64,000 nucleotides of DNA from Duganella sp. sic0402 (GCF_019219065.1 NZ_JAHUWK010000013.1:1-64000); one strand, 5' to 3'. Positions 33,097 to 41,736 are shown, counted from the stretch's first letter. Notes: generated by a model not told the origin, from the sequence alone. Numbers and translations: made by a program.

Positions 33097-34965
33097 ATGA
33101 ATCGTTATCCAGTCTGGAAATACATCCTTATCGCCGTCGCCATCCTGCTGGGCGCGCTGTACACCGTGCCCAACTACTTCGGTGAATCGCCGGCAGTGCA
33201 GGTGACCAGCGGTAAGTCGACGGTCAAGATGACCTCGGACATGACCGCCAAGGTAGCCGATGTGCTGACCAAGGCCGGCATCGCCAACAATGGCATCGCC
33301 TATGACGGCACCGGCAATTACGCTTCGGTGCGCGTGCGCTTCGATACGCCGGACACCCAGTTCCACGCCAAGTCGGTGCTGGAAAAAGGCCTGAACACCG
33401 ATCCTGAGGATCCTACTTATCTGGTGGCGCTGAACCTGCAGGCGGATACGCCGAAGTGGATGCAAAGCCTGCACGCGCTGCCGATGTACCTCGGCCTCGA
33501 CTTGCGCGGCGGCGTGCACTTCCTGATGCAGGTGGACGCCGAAGGCGTGCTGACCAAGCGTGTGCAGGGCATGCAGACGGCCGCCCGTTCTTCGCTGCGC
33601 GACAAGAACGTGCGCCACGCCGGCATCGACAAAGTCGGCAATACCGTGGAAATCAAATTCCGCGACGACGCCACCCGTCAGAAAGCCAAGGATGTACTGA
33701 ACGGCACCATGGCCGATCTGCAGTTTGTCGATTCTGGCGCTGGCAGCGAACTGAAAACGGTGATGAGCCTCAAACCGGCCGCGCTGAAGCAAACCATCGA
33801 TGATGGCGTCAAGCAGAACATCTCCACCCTGTCCAAGCGGGTTAACGAACTGGGCGTGGCGGAACCTATCATCCAGCAGCAAGGCCCGGACCGCATCGTG
33901 GTCCAGCTGCCAGGCGTGCAGGACGTGGCGCGTGCACGCGCCGTGATCGGCCGCACCGCGACGCTGGAAGTGCGCATGGTCGACGAGTCGGTCACGCCGG
34001 GCACCGAACTGTCGGCTGCCGTGCCGTTCAACTCGGAGCTGTTCACCGTTGGTAAAGGCGTGCCGGTCATCCTGAGCAAGGACGTGGTGCTGACTGGTGA
34101 TTACATCTCCAGCGCCATGGCCCGTTCGGACCAGAACAACCAGCCTGCGGTCAGCATTGACCTGAACGGCGACGGCGGCCGCCGCATGCGCGACGCAACC
34201 CGTGACCGCGTCGGCAAGCGCATGGCCATCGTGCTGTTCGAGAAAAAGGGCAAACCGGGCGAAGTGCTGTCGGTAGCCACCATCCAGCAGGAACTGGGCA
34301 GCAGCTTCCAGATCACCGGCATGGGCAGCATGGAAAACTCGACCGAACTGGCGCTGCTGCTGCGCTCCGGCGCGCTGTCGGCGCCGATGGACGTGATCGA
34401 AGAACGCACCATCGGCCCTGCGCTGGGTGCGGAGAATATCAGCAAAGGTATTCACTCGACCGTGTACGGCTTTGCCGCGATCGCGATCTTCATGATCATC
34501 TACTACATGATGTTCGGCTTCTTCAGCGTATTCGCGCTGGCCTGCAACCTGCTGTTCCTGCTGGCCATCCTGTCGCTGATGCAGGTCACGCTGACCTTGC
34601 CGGGCATGGCCGCTATCGCGCTGGCGCTGGGTATGGCGATTGACTCGAACGTGCTGATTAACGAACGGGTGCGAGAAGAGCTGCGCGCCGGCGCTTCGCC
34701 GCAGCAGGCCATCTCCGCCGGCTTCGACCGCGCCTGGGCCACCATTATCGACTCCAACGTCACCACGCTGATCGTCGGTGTGGCGCTGTGGGTGTTCGGT
34801 TCCGGTCCGATCCGCGGCTTCGCCGTGGTGCACACGCTGGGTATTCTGACCTCGATGTTCTCCGCCGTGTTTGTCTCGCGCGGTGTGGTCAACCTCTGGT
34901 ATGGCCGCAAGAAGAAACTGCAATCGATCGCCATTGGTACCGTCTGGGTACCAGGTCAGAAATAA
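33097..34965 (+). CDS. secD: Protein translocase subunit SecD
   Basis: A 622-residue inner membrane protein that uses the proton gradient to help complete protein export. One helix at the N-terminus is followed by a large periplasmic P1 domain with the family motif YLGLDLRGGVHFLM, then five helices near the C-terminus with ALGMAIDSNVLINERVREE. SecF follows after 12 bases. Confidence 0.97.
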   Translation: MNRYPVWKYILIAVAILLGALYTVPNYFGESPAVQVTSGKSTVKMTSDMTAKVADVLTKAGIANNGIAYDGTGNYASVRVRFDTPDTQFHAKSVLEKGLNTDPEDPTYLVALNLQADTPKWMQSLHALPMYLGLDLRGGVHFLMQVDAEGVLTKRVQGMQTAARSSLRDKNVRHAGIDKVGNTVEIKFRDDATRQKAKDVLNGTMADLQFVDSGAGSELKTVMSLKPAALKQTIDDGVKQNISTLSKRVNELGVAEPIIQQQGPDRIVVQLPGVQDVARARAVIGRTATLEVRMVDESVTPGTELSAAVPFNSELFTVGKGVPVILSKDVVLTGDYISSAMARSDQNNQPAVSIDLNGDGGRRMRDATRDRVGKRMAIVLFEKKGKPGEVLSVATIQQELGSSFQITGMGSMENSTELALLLRSGALSAPMDVIEERTIGPALGAENISKGIHSTVYGFAAIAIFMIIYYMMFGFFSVFALACNLLFLLAILSLMQVTLTLPGMAAIALALGMAIDSNVLINERVREELRAGASPQQAISAGFDRAWATIIDSNVTTLIVGVALWVFGSGPIRGFAVVHTLGILTSMFSAVFVSRGVVNLWYGRKKKLQSIAIGTVWVPGQK

Positions 34966-34977
34966 CAGGGGCTGAAC

Positions 34978-36000
34978 ATGGAATTTTTCCGCATTAAAAA
35001 AGACATCCCGTTCATGCGCCACGCGCTGGTGTTCAACGTCGTTTCGGCGTTGACCTTCGTCGCGGCCGTGTTCTTCCTGCTGCACCGTGGCCTGCACCTG
35101 TCGGTGGAGTTCACCGGCGGCACCGTGATGGAGCTGAAATACAAGCAGGCGGCGAATCTGGAAAAGATCCGCCACACGCTGGAATCGATCGGCTACGAGC
35201 AGCCTGAAGCCACCGGCTTCGGCACCGCGCACGACGTCATGCTGCGTCTGCCGGTGATCAAGGGCATCACCTCGAAAGACGCCTCGGCCAAGGTTTATGA
35301 CGCGCTGTGCAAGGCCGAAAGCGGCAGCATGCAGCAGATCGACACCGTGACCGCCAAGGGCGAGCACGTGGTCAAGCAGTCCTGCTCGGACGCTGCCGGC
35401 AGCGAGCTGGTCGGCCTGCAAAAAGTGGAATTCGTCGGCCCGCAGGTCGGCGACGAGCTCAAGCAGAATGGTCTGAACGCGCTGGTGATGGTGATTATCG
35501 GCGTGATGATTTACCTGGCGATCCGCTTCGAATGGAAATACGCGGTGGCGGCGATTATCGCCAACCTGCACGACGTGGTGATCATTCTGGGCTTCTTCGC
35601 CTTCTTCCAGTGGGAATTCTCGCTGACCGTGCTGGCCGGTATCCTGGCGGTGCTGGGCTACTCGGTGAATGAGTCGGTGGTTATTTTCGACCGTATCCGC
35701 GAAAACTTCCGCAAGCAGCGCTCGGCGACCGTGCACGAGGTGATCGACAACGCGATCACCTCGACCATCTCGCGTACCATCATCACCCACGGCTGCACGC
35801 AGATGATGGTGCTGTCGATGCTGTTCCTGGGCGGTCCTACGCTGCACTACTTCGCCATGGCGCTGACCATCGGTATCTGCTTCGGTATCTACTCGTCGGT
35901 GTTCGTGGCCGCCGCCGTCGCCATGTGGCTGGGCGTGAAGCGCGAAGACCTGATCAAGCCGATCAAGCCGAAAGATGAGACCGACGGCGCAGTCGTCTAA
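34978..36000 (+). CDS. secF: Protein translocase subunit SecF
   Basis: A 340-residue six-helix partner of SecD. FTGGTVMELKY near residue 47 and the C-terminal signature LGYSVNESVVIFDRIREN are diagnostic. It ends the queA-to-secF block; a clear terminator lies 18 bases downstream. Confidence 0.97.
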   Translation: MEFFRIKKDIPFMRHALVFNVVSALTFVAAVFFLLHRGLHLSVEFTGGTVMELKYKQAANLEKIRHTLESIGYEQPEATGFGTAHDVMLRLPVIKGITSKDASAKVYDALCKAESGSMQQIDTVTAKGEHVVKQSCSDAAGSELVGLQKVEFVGPQVGDELKQNGLNALVMVIIGVMIYLAIRFEWKYAVAAIIANLHDVVIILGFFAFFQWEFSLTVLAGILAVLGYSVNESVVIFDRIRENFRKQRSATVHEVIDNAITSTISRTIITHGCTQMMVLSMLFLGGPTLHYFAMALTIGICFGIYSSVFVAAAVAMWLGVKREDLIKPIKPKDETDGAVV

Positions 36001-36017
36001 GTCATCTCAATCACACG

Positions 36018-36043
36018 AATCCCTCCCTCGCGGAGGGATTTTT
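36018..36043 (+). terminator. Intrinsic terminator after secF
   Basis: AATCCCTCC (36018-36026) and GGAGGGATT (36032-36040) form a perfect nine-pair stem with a five-base loop, ending in five T's. It ends the secDF transcript and separates it from the regulator. Confidence 0.92.
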
Positions 36044-36059
36044 CATAGGGGAGACAAGA

Positions 36060-36755
36060 ATGAGCCGTACTGGCCGCCTGTTTATGCTGATGGACGCCAT
36101 GCGCGGCTATCGCCGTCCCGTCACTGCCGCGCGCCTGGCCGAACAGCTGGGCGTATCGGAGCGCACCATCTACCGCGACATCCAGACCCTGTGCGGCCTG
36201 GGGGCGCCGCTGGAGGGCGAGGCCGGTGTCGGCTACATGCTCAAGACCGGCTTCTTCCTGCCGCCGCTGATGTTCGGCGCCGATGAGCTGGAGGCGCTGG
36301 TGCTGGGTGCGCGCTGGGTGCGCCGGCAGGGCGACCAGGGACTGGCCGCCGCCGCCAACAACGCCCTCGCCAAGATCGCTGCCGCCACACCGAAAGACCT
36401 GCGCGACGATATGGCCGAAACCAGCTTGTGGGTGCCGATCGGCCAGGACCAGTCCGATGCCACCGACATCCACGTCCGCCCGGTACGGGAAGCGATCCGC
36501 TATCAGCACCGCTTGCGCATGGATTACCGCGACGAGCATGGCGCGCCGTCGGAACGGGTGGTGTGGCCGTTCGCACTGGCCTTCCTCGAAGGCTGCCGCC
36601 TGCTGGCGGCGTGGTGCGAGCTGCGCATGGCGTTCCGCCATTTTCGTATCGACCGCATCGTTGCGGTGGAGTCGATCGGCGAGCGCTATCCGGCGCGGCG
36701 CGGCGACCTGCTGAAGACCTGGCGCGCCGAGCACAATATCCGCGAAGACTCCTGA
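36060..36755 (+). CDS. YafY-type transcriptional regulator (HTH-11 and WYL domains)
   Basis: A 231-residue DNA-binding protein. An N-terminal winged helix-turn-helix (residues ~5-58, VTAARLAEQLGVSERTIYRDIQ) is followed by a WYL domain (residues ~135-200) thought to sense a ligand. GGGGAGAC precedes the ATG. Members commonly sit beside the small detoxification gene they control; here a glutathione transferase follows. GACA-N5-TGTC spans its stop codon (36754-36766) and could be an autoregulatory site. Confidence 0.88.
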   Translation: MSRTGRLFMLMDAMRGYRRPVTAARLAEQLGVSERTIYRDIQTLCGLGAPLEGEAGVGYMLKTGFFLPPLMFGADELEALVLGARWVRRQGDQGLAAAANNALAKIAAATPKDLRDDMAETSLWVPIGQDQSDATDIHVRPVREAIRYQHRLRMDYRDEHGAPSERVVWPFALAFLEGCRLLAAWCELRMAFRHFRIDRIVAVESIGERYPARRGDLLKTWRAEHNIREDS

Positions 36756-36780
36756 CAAAAACTGTCGCGGCGCCGTTCTA

Positions 36781-36809
36781 CGATGAAGGCCTCAACACCC
36801 CCTTCATCG
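36781..36809 (+). promoter_or_regulatory. Inverted repeat just upstream of the glutathione transferase
   Basis: CGATGAAGG (36781-36789) and CCTTCATCG (36801-36809) are perfectly complementary, 11 bases apart. The right arm abuts the CGGAGA ribosome-binding site of the transferase start at 36820. It could be the operator of the adjacent YafY-type regulator or a hairpin that limits translation. Confidence 0.55.
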
Positions 36810-36819
36810 GAGAATGACC

Positions 36820-37437
36820 ATGCGCTTGTACTACCATCCTGCTTCCACCTGTTCGCGCCGCGTGATGCTGGCCGCCATCCACATGGGCACGCCGCTGGAA
36901 CTGACCGAGGTCAACCTGATGAGCCAGGAAGACCGCCGCCGTCTGGTCGCGCTCAATCCCAACAGCAAGCTGCCAGTGCTGCAGGACGGCGAATTCACGC
37001 TGTGGGAATCCGGCGCCATCATGCAATATCTGGCTGACCGCACGCATGGGCAAACGCTGTATCCAGACCAGATCCTGGCGCGCGCCGACATCAATCGCTG
37101 GATGCTATGGGGCGTCCAGCATTTCGCGCCGCCGATGGGCGCGCTGGTCTACGAAAATATCTGGAAAGGCCTGAGCGGCAATGGCGGGCCGGATGCGGCG
37201 GAGATCGAGCGCGCCAGCCGCCAGATCGCACAGTTCGCCGCCGTGCTGGAGCAGCATCTGGCTGGGCGCGACTGGCTGGTAGGGGAGCAGCTGACGCTGG
37301 CCGACCTGGCGATTGCTCCCTCGCTGACGTATATCGAGCAGGCTCATCTGCCGGTGCGTCACTATCCAAAACTGATGGCCTGGCTGTCGCGCGTGCAGGA
37401 GCTAAACGCCTGGAAGCAGACTGAGCCGGTTTGGTAA
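36820..37437 (+). CDS. Glutathione S-transferase family protein
   Basis: A 205-residue cytosolic enzyme. The N-terminal thioredoxin-like domain begins MRLYYHPASTCSRRVMLAA with the active-site Ser/Cys region; NPNSKLPVLQDGEF carries the cis-Pro and WESGAIMQYLADR the glutathione-binding Glu-Ser. The C-terminal helical domain has the LTLADLAIAPSL cap motif. The ATG at 36820 has CGGAGA at proper spacing, while the ATG at 36814 touches it. Substrate unknown; probably controlled by the upstream regulator. Confidence 0.9.
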   Translation: MRLYYHPASTCSRRVMLAAIHMGTPLELTEVNLMSQEDRRRLVALNPNSKLPVLQDGEFTLWESGAIMQYLADRTHGQTLYPDQILARADINRWMLWGVQHFAPPMGALVYENIWKGLSGNGGPDAAEIERASRQIAQFAAVLEQHLAGRDWLVGEQLTLADLAIAPSLTYIEQAHLPVRHYPKLMAWLSRVQELNAWKQTEPVW

Positions 37438-37541
37438 TTGCAAAAACAACACTGTTATGTGAAATGGCGCACAGAGCGCAAAGGGCAGGCGGGGTATGCT
37501 TAAAGCGTCTCCTCTGGAGGAGATCCCTAGTTTTGGACTTT

Positions 37542-37567
37542 GCCCGCTGCCCAGCGGGCTTTTTTTT
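37542..37567 (+). terminator. Strong intrinsic terminator
   Basis: GCCCGCT (37542-37548), loop GCCC and AGCGGGC (37553-37559) are followed by eight T's. It ends whatever is transcribed from the 104-base gap after the glutathione transferase; that gap also holds another hairpin (TCTCCTC/GAGGAGA at 37508-37523). Confidence 0.9.
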
Positions 37568-37569
37568 AT

Positions 37570-38406
37570 TTACAGCATCAGCACCGCGTACAGCGATTGC
37601 ACCTCGTGCGCGGACTCGCTCATGATGGCGTTCAGCGTGCCTTCACCGACAACGAAATCGATGGTGCGCGCGCCTTGCAGCGTGGTGGCGCCGGGGCGCT
37701 GGTACAGCGGCGAATGTACCGGCGACAGGTCGTTGGCCAGCAGCAGCGTGTCACCCATGGTTTCCGGCGGCAGTGCGCGCAAGCCTACCCACATCGATTC
37801 GATCGCCTTGACCACGCCGTCCGGCACGCCCAGATGGGCCATGACGCCACGGCCGATCGCGATTTCACCGTGTTCGACCCAGTCCTCCGGCTCGCCCTCC
37901 ATCACCTGCGGGTAGTCGCTGGCCTGGGATAGCATGTAGAAGCCGGCAACTTCATGCATGATGCCGGCAAATAGCGCCGTGTCGGGATCGACATGGGTCA
38001 CCCGGCGGGCGATCACCTGGGACAGCGCCGCCACATGGGCGGTGTGTTCCCACAGCTGGTTGATCTTGGCCGACAGGACCGGATCGCTGACCTGGCTGCC
38101 AATCTGGCGCACGATCAGCGCCGCCACCAGCGATTGCAGGGTGCGCACGCCCAGGCGCTGCACGGCGGCGCGCACGCTGGAGATTTCAGTTCCGGAACGG
38201 TTGTAGGCGACCGAGTTGGCAATGGCGACGCTGCGCGCGGCCAGCAGGGGATCGGCCTGGATCAGCCTGGCGGCTTCTTCAACGTGGCAATCGGGATTGT
38301 TCAGCGCCTGCTGCAAGCGCAGCGAGGCGTTGACGTTGGCCGGGAACGTCAGTTCTCCCCGGCTCGCTTGAGCAGCGATGTGCTTGAAGGCGTCGAGTCT
38401 GTCCAT
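37570..38406 (-). CDS. HDOD-domain signalling protein
   Basis: A 278-residue cytosolic protein. Most of the chain is an HDOD domain (PANVNASLRLQQALNNPDCHVEEAARLIQADPLLAARSV in pieces; IMHEVAGFYMLS near residue 140), related to HD phosphohydrolases but generally without the full metal site. Such proteins act in signalling linked to motility, stress or c-di-GMP. There is no attached GGDEF, EAL or receiver domain. It converges on the terminator after the glutathione transferase. Confidence 0.85.
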   Translation of the reverse strand: MDRLDAFKHIAAQASRGELTFPANVNASLRLQQALNNPDCHVEEAARLIQADPLLAARSVAIANSVAYNRSGTEISSVRAAVQRLGVRTLQSLVAALIVRQIGSQVSDPVLSAKINQLWEHTAHVAALSQVIARRVTHVDPDTALFAGIMHEVAGFYMLSQASDYPQVMEGEPEDWVEHGEIAIGRGVMAHLGVPDGVVKAIESMWVGLRALPPETMGDTLLLANDLSPVHSPLYQRPGATTLQGARTIDFVVGEGTLNAIMSESAHEVQSLYAVLML

Positions 38407-38495
38407 TACAAAAATTATACCCGGAATATTGCTTGAGAGAACTTTTCCAGATATTACTTTTTAAGACGTCTTTTTCAGCCAACAAGCATAAATGG

Positions 38496-38777
38496 TTATT
38501 GCTCGCTGAAGATGGCGTCGCAGCCTTCTACAGGTTCATCGGTTTCCTGCAGCTCATCGGTCAGGCCCAGGTCGAACAGTTCTTCGACCGCGTTCATGAA
38601 GCTGTTGTGGGTGGAGGCGCCGATCAGGCGGTAGATTTCGCCATCAGCGTTGCGCACGCCGACGATCAGTGCTTCCTGGCGCACTTCATCCGCAGGCGCA
38701 ACGTCCAGCAGCAGGTTGCCGATAATGTGTTTGTCGAATTTGGCAGGCTTAATGCCATCCAGCAGAGAGGTTTTCAA
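38496..38777 (-). CDS. Hypothetical protein, 93 residues
   Basis: A small acidic cytosolic protein without membrane segments, beginning (M)KTSLLDGIKPAKFDKHIIGN. The start is a TTG at 38777 with AAGGA eight bases upstream; there is no ATG near the 5' end. It lies 19 bases downstream of the MarR gene in the same direction and is probably co-transcribed. No family was recognised. Confidence 0.68.
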   Translation of the reverse strand: MKTSLLDGIKPAKFDKHIIGNLLLDVAPADEVRQEALIVGVRNADGEIYRLIGASTHNSFMNAVEELFDLGLTDELQETDEPVEGCDAIFSEQ

Positions 38778-38796
38778 ATCTGTATCCTTGGTATTT

Positions 38797-39258
38797 TTAG
38801 TCGCATTCGCGGGTGGCGCGGCAGCCGGTCTGGCCGGCCATGATCACATGTTTCAACTCGGACAGGGTGGCTTCCAGCCTGGCAAAGTCGTCCCCGGTGT
38901 AATCCTTGAACACTTTGCCGCTTTGCGAGATGACTTCCGGGAACACGGTGCAAAATGTCCGCTCGCCCTCCGGGGTCAGCCGCACAAAGAAGGAACGCTT
39001 GTCGCAGTCGCTGCGCTGACGTTCCACCAGGCCTTTTTGCTCCAGCCGCTCGATCACCCCGGTCAGGGTGCCCTTGGTGATCAGTGTCTTGTCGCCCAGC
39101 TCCTTATACGACATGCCGGGGGTGTTGCCCAGCGTGGCGATAATGTCGAACTGGGCGTGCGTCAGGCCGCTCCTGCGCACGTATTCGCCGGAGAGCCGTT
39201 CGTAAGCTTGCATGCATTCGGCCAGTAGCCGGATGCTTTTCAAGTAGCGTTCACCCAT
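38797..39258 (-). CDS. MarR-family transcriptional regulator
   Basis: A 153-residue winged-helix dimeric repressor. The DNA-binding core is visible (LTHAQFDIIATLGNTPGMSYKELGDKTLI, and the wing with RQRSDCDKRSFFVRLTPEG). MarR proteins respond to phenolic or lipophilic compounds. No obvious efflux target lies next to it; the 93-residue gene follows downstream. The divergent ArgR-like regulator starts about 80 bases away. Confidence 0.9.
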   Translation of the reverse strand: MGERYLKSIRLLAECMQAYERLSGEYVRRSGLTHAQFDIIATLGNTPGMSYKELGDKTLITKGTLTGVIERLEQKGLVERQRSDCDKRSFFVRLTPEGERTFCTVFPEVISQSGKVFKDYTGDDFARLEATLSELKHVIMAGQTGCRATRECD

Positions 39259-39337
39259 AGGCGTGATTATAGCCGCTTCGCATCAGGCTTTCCGGCGGGG
39301 TACACTATGCGCAACTACAAGAAAGCACGAATCGCTG

Positions 39338-40276
39338 ATGTCCTTTGCAAATTTATCCAGCCTCGCCCAGCAGCAGCCTTTGCGCCTGTTGCTGATCAAT
39401 GCGGGCGAGGCGGACGCCATTACCTGGGCAGGACTGGTGCAGCCGCTGCGTCTGGCCGCCGCGCAACTGGGGCGCGAGGCGCTGCAATTGCAGACCATGA
39501 CCCCGGCGCAGGTGGTACTGGCGCAACCGGGCTGGCACATCGCCTTGCTGGTGGCGGATGAACAACAGTCGCCGCTGCCGGCCGAGCAGGCGCGCGCCGT
39601 CATCGCCCGCTGCCGTTCGGCCGAGTATTGGGGCGGTGTCGGCGCCGGCGTGCTGTGGCTGGCCAAGGCGGGACTGATGGCGGGCGTGCGCATCGCCTTG
39701 CCATGGGCGCTGTACGCCGACACCGAAGACATCACCGAACGCGCCATTCTGACCCCGCACCTGTTTGAGCTGGACGGCCCGCACCTGAGCTGCTGCGGCG
39801 GCGCTGCCTCCATCGACTTCGCGCTGACGCTGATCGAGCAGCTATTCGGCGCCGGCGTGCAGGCCACGGTCAAGGAAAGCCTGTGTATCGAGCGGGTGCG
39901 CGGCCCGGAGGAACGGCAGCGGGTGGCGCTGCAAGCCCGTTTCGGCGCCTTGCAGCCGCGCCTGTCGGAAGCCGTGACGCTAATGGAAACCAATATCGAG
40001 GAGCCGCTGTCGACCGACGACATCGCCAATCTGGTTGGCCTGTCGCGCCGCCAGCTGGAGCGGCTGTTCAAGCAATACCTGGGCAGCCTGCCGTCGCGCT
40101 ACTACCTGGAGCTGCGCTTGCAGCGTGCACGACAGCTATTGCTTGAAACCAACCATTCGATCGTACAAGTGGGTCTGATGTGCGGCTTCTCGTCCGGCTC
40201 GCACTTCTCGACCGCCTTCGGCGCGCTGTTCGGCAACACCCCACGCGAAGAGCGCCAGCGTAAATTACAGTCCTGA
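39338..40276 (+). CDS. GlxA/AraC-family activator, ArgR-like (arginine catabolism)
   Basis: A 312-residue regulator. Residues ~1-190 form a DJ-1/PfpI-like sensing domain and ~210-312 the AraC double helix-turn-helix (STDDIANLVGLSRRQLERLF; VGLMCGFSSGSHFSTAFGALFG). Pseudomonas aeruginosa ArgR belongs to this family and activates the aruCFGDBE arginine catabolic operon and gdhB. Its position directly before astC makes the same role likely here. The ATG at 39338 gives a compact N-terminus; an upstream in-frame start at 39263 is less likely. Confidence 0.86.
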   Translation: MSFANLSSLAQQQPLRLLLINAGEADAITWAGLVQPLRLAAAQLGREALQLQTMTPAQVVLAQPGWHIALLVADEQQSPLPAEQARAVIARCRSAEYWGGVGAGVLWLAKAGLMAGVRIALPWALYADTEDITERAILTPHLFELDGPHLSCCGGAASIDFALTLIEQLFGAGVQATVKESLCIERVRGPEERQRVALQARFGALQPRLSEAVTLMETNIEEPLSTDDIANLVGLSRRQLERLFKQYLGSLPSRYYLELRLQRARQLLLETNHSIVQVGLMCGFSSGSHFSTAFGALFGNTPREERQRKLQS

Positions 40277-40287
40277 TAAGTTTACTT

Positions 40288-40325
40288 TGCGGCCAAAAGT
40301 AAAAATTCTTGTCGCCATTTGAAAA
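40288..40325 (+). promoter_or_regulatory. Putative ArgR-type operator upstream of astC
   Basis: TGTCGC-N8-AA occurs at 40310-40325 and a weaker copy TGCGGC-N8-AA at 40288-40303, in direct repeat with a 22-base period. This resembles the half-site pattern recalled for P. aeruginosa ArgR (TGTCGC-N8-AA in direct repeats of about 21 bases). It lies between the ArgR-like gene and astC, about 80 bases before the astC start. The consensus is from memory. Confidence 0.5.
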
Positions 40326-40404
40326 GAACTTTAGCATCCCCGCTTTTACAATGAGTCCACGCGGCGTTGTGCCGCGCATGACCCACATCTTGATAGGGAA
40401 TGCC

Positions 40405-41649
40405 ATGAATGCCAAAGTAGATACGACCGCTCTCAACCGTCCTGTAACCCGTCAGACGTTCGACGAGGTTCTGGTGCCGACGTATGCACCGGCAGCGATG
40501 GTTCCGGTCCGAGGCTCGGGCCTGGACCTGTGGGACCAGGCTGGCAAGCATTACCTCGACTTCACCTCCGGCATCGCCGTCAACGCGCTGGGCCACTGCA
40601 ACCCTATCCTGGTCGAAGCCATGACCCGCCAGGCGAATACCCTGTGGCACCTGGGTAACGGCTACACCAACGAGCCAGTGCTGCGCCTGGGCCTGGCGCT
40701 GACCGAAGCGACCTTCGCCGACCGCGCCTTCTTCTGCAACTCCGGCGCCGAAGCCAATGAAGCGGCGCTGAAGCTGGCGCGCAAGCATGCGCACACCAAG
40801 TTCGGCGCGCATAAGTCGCGCATCATTTCGTGCTATCAGTCGTTCCACGGCCGTACGCTGTTCACCGTGTCGGTGGGCGGCCAGTCGAAATACACCGAAG
40901 GCTTCGAGCCGCTGCCACCATCGATCGACCACATCACCTACAACGACATCGCATCGGCGCGCGCCGCCATCGGCGATGACGTGTGCGCGGTGATCGTTGA
41001 GCCGCTGCAAGGCGAGGGCGGCGTGGTGCCGGGCGACAAAGCCTTCCTGCAAGAGCTGCGCGACCTGTGCAACAAGACCGGCGCCCTGCTGATCTTCGAC
41101 GAAGTGCAGTCCGGCATGGGCCGCACCGGCGAACTGTTCCACTACATGAGCTATGGCATCGTGCCGGACATCCTGACCTCGGCCAAGGCGCTGGGCAACG
41201 GCTTCCCGGTCGCGGCCATGCTGACTACCCACGAACTGGGCGCCACGCTGAGCGTCGGCTCGCACGGCACCACCTACGGCGGCAACCCGATGGCCGCGAC
41301 CATCGCGCTGACCGTGCTGGAAACCATCAACCAGCCAGCCTTCCTGGCGCGCGTCAAAGAAGCTGGCAACAAGCTGCGTTCGACCCTGGAAAAACTGGTG
41401 GCCGATTATCCGCAGGTGTTCACGCAAGTGCGCGGCGCCGGCCTGCTGCTGGGCGTGGTGGTGACCGATGCTTGGAAAGGCCGCTCAAAGGATATCCAGA
41501 AGGCTGCCGAAGGCAACGGCCTGATGGTGCTGATCGCCGGCATGGACGTGGTGCGCCTGGCGCCAGCGCTGATCGTCACCGACGAGCAGATCGCCGAAGC
41601 CGACCGCATCCTGCGCCTGTCGCTGGATGGCCTGCTGAAAGCGGCTTAA
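40405..41649 (+). CDS. astC: Succinylornithine/acetylornithine aminotransferase
   Basis: A 414-residue PLP-dependent class III aminotransferase that converts succinylornithine to succinylglutamate semialdehyde. Seen: phosphate-binding FFCNSGAEANEAALKLAR, the DEVQSGMGRTG motif binding the PLP ring, catalytic Lys in SAKALGNGFPVAAML, and GTTYGGNPMA. By sequence alone ArgD and AstC overlap; the operon decides for AstC. The ATG at 40405 has AGGGA five bases upstream. Two hairpins follow before the succinyltransferase genes. Confidence 0.92.
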   Translation: MNAKVDTTALNRPVTRQTFDEVLVPTYAPAAMVPVRGSGLDLWDQAGKHYLDFTSGIAVNALGHCNPILVEAMTRQANTLWHLGNGYTNEPVLRLGLALTEATFADRAFFCNSGAEANEAALKLARKHAHTKFGAHKSRIISCYQSFHGRTLFTVSVGGQSKYTEGFEPLPPSIDHITYNDIASARAAIGDDVCAVIVEPLQGEGGVVPGDKAFLQELRDLCNKTGALLIFDEVQSGMGRTGELFHYMSYGIVPDILTSAKALGNGFPVAAMLTTHELGATLSVGSHGTTYGGNPMAATIALTVLETINQPAFLARVKEAGNKLRSTLEKLVADYPQVFTQVRGAGLLLGVVVTDAWKGRSKDIQKAAEGNGLMVLIAGMDVVRLAPALIVTDEQIAEADRILRLSLDGLLKAA

Positions 41650-41659
41650 TACAGCAGCA

Positions 41660-41683
41660 CGGCGGACCTGGCTCCGCCGTTTT
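41660..41683 (+). terminator. Terminator-like hairpin between astC and astA
   Basis: CGGCGGA (41660-41666) pairs with TCCGCCG (41673-41679), loop six bases, followed by four T's. It lies 10 bases after astC. The genes downstream are clearly the same pathway, so it probably gives partial termination. Confidence 0.65.
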
Positions 41684-41687
41684 CCTT

Positions 41688-41712
41688 GGCCCGGCGATGT
41701 GCGTGCCGGGCC
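41688..41712 (+). other. Second hairpin in the astC-astA gap
   Basis: GGCCCGGC (41688-41695) and GCCGGGCC (41705-41712) form a perfect eight-pair stem with a nine-base loop, four bases after the first hairpin's T-run. There is only a short T-run 10 bases later. It may protect or process the mRNA between astC and the succinyltransferase genes. Confidence 0.6.
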
Positions 41713-41736
41713 GGTTCGCATTTTTAAGGAGTTCTC

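Noticed and set aside
32941..35847. A 968-residue open frame on the minus strand across yajC-secD-secF
   Set aside because: It is antisense to three well-supported Sec genes, its product is His/Arg/Gln-rich without domains, and it reflects high GC at third codon positions.
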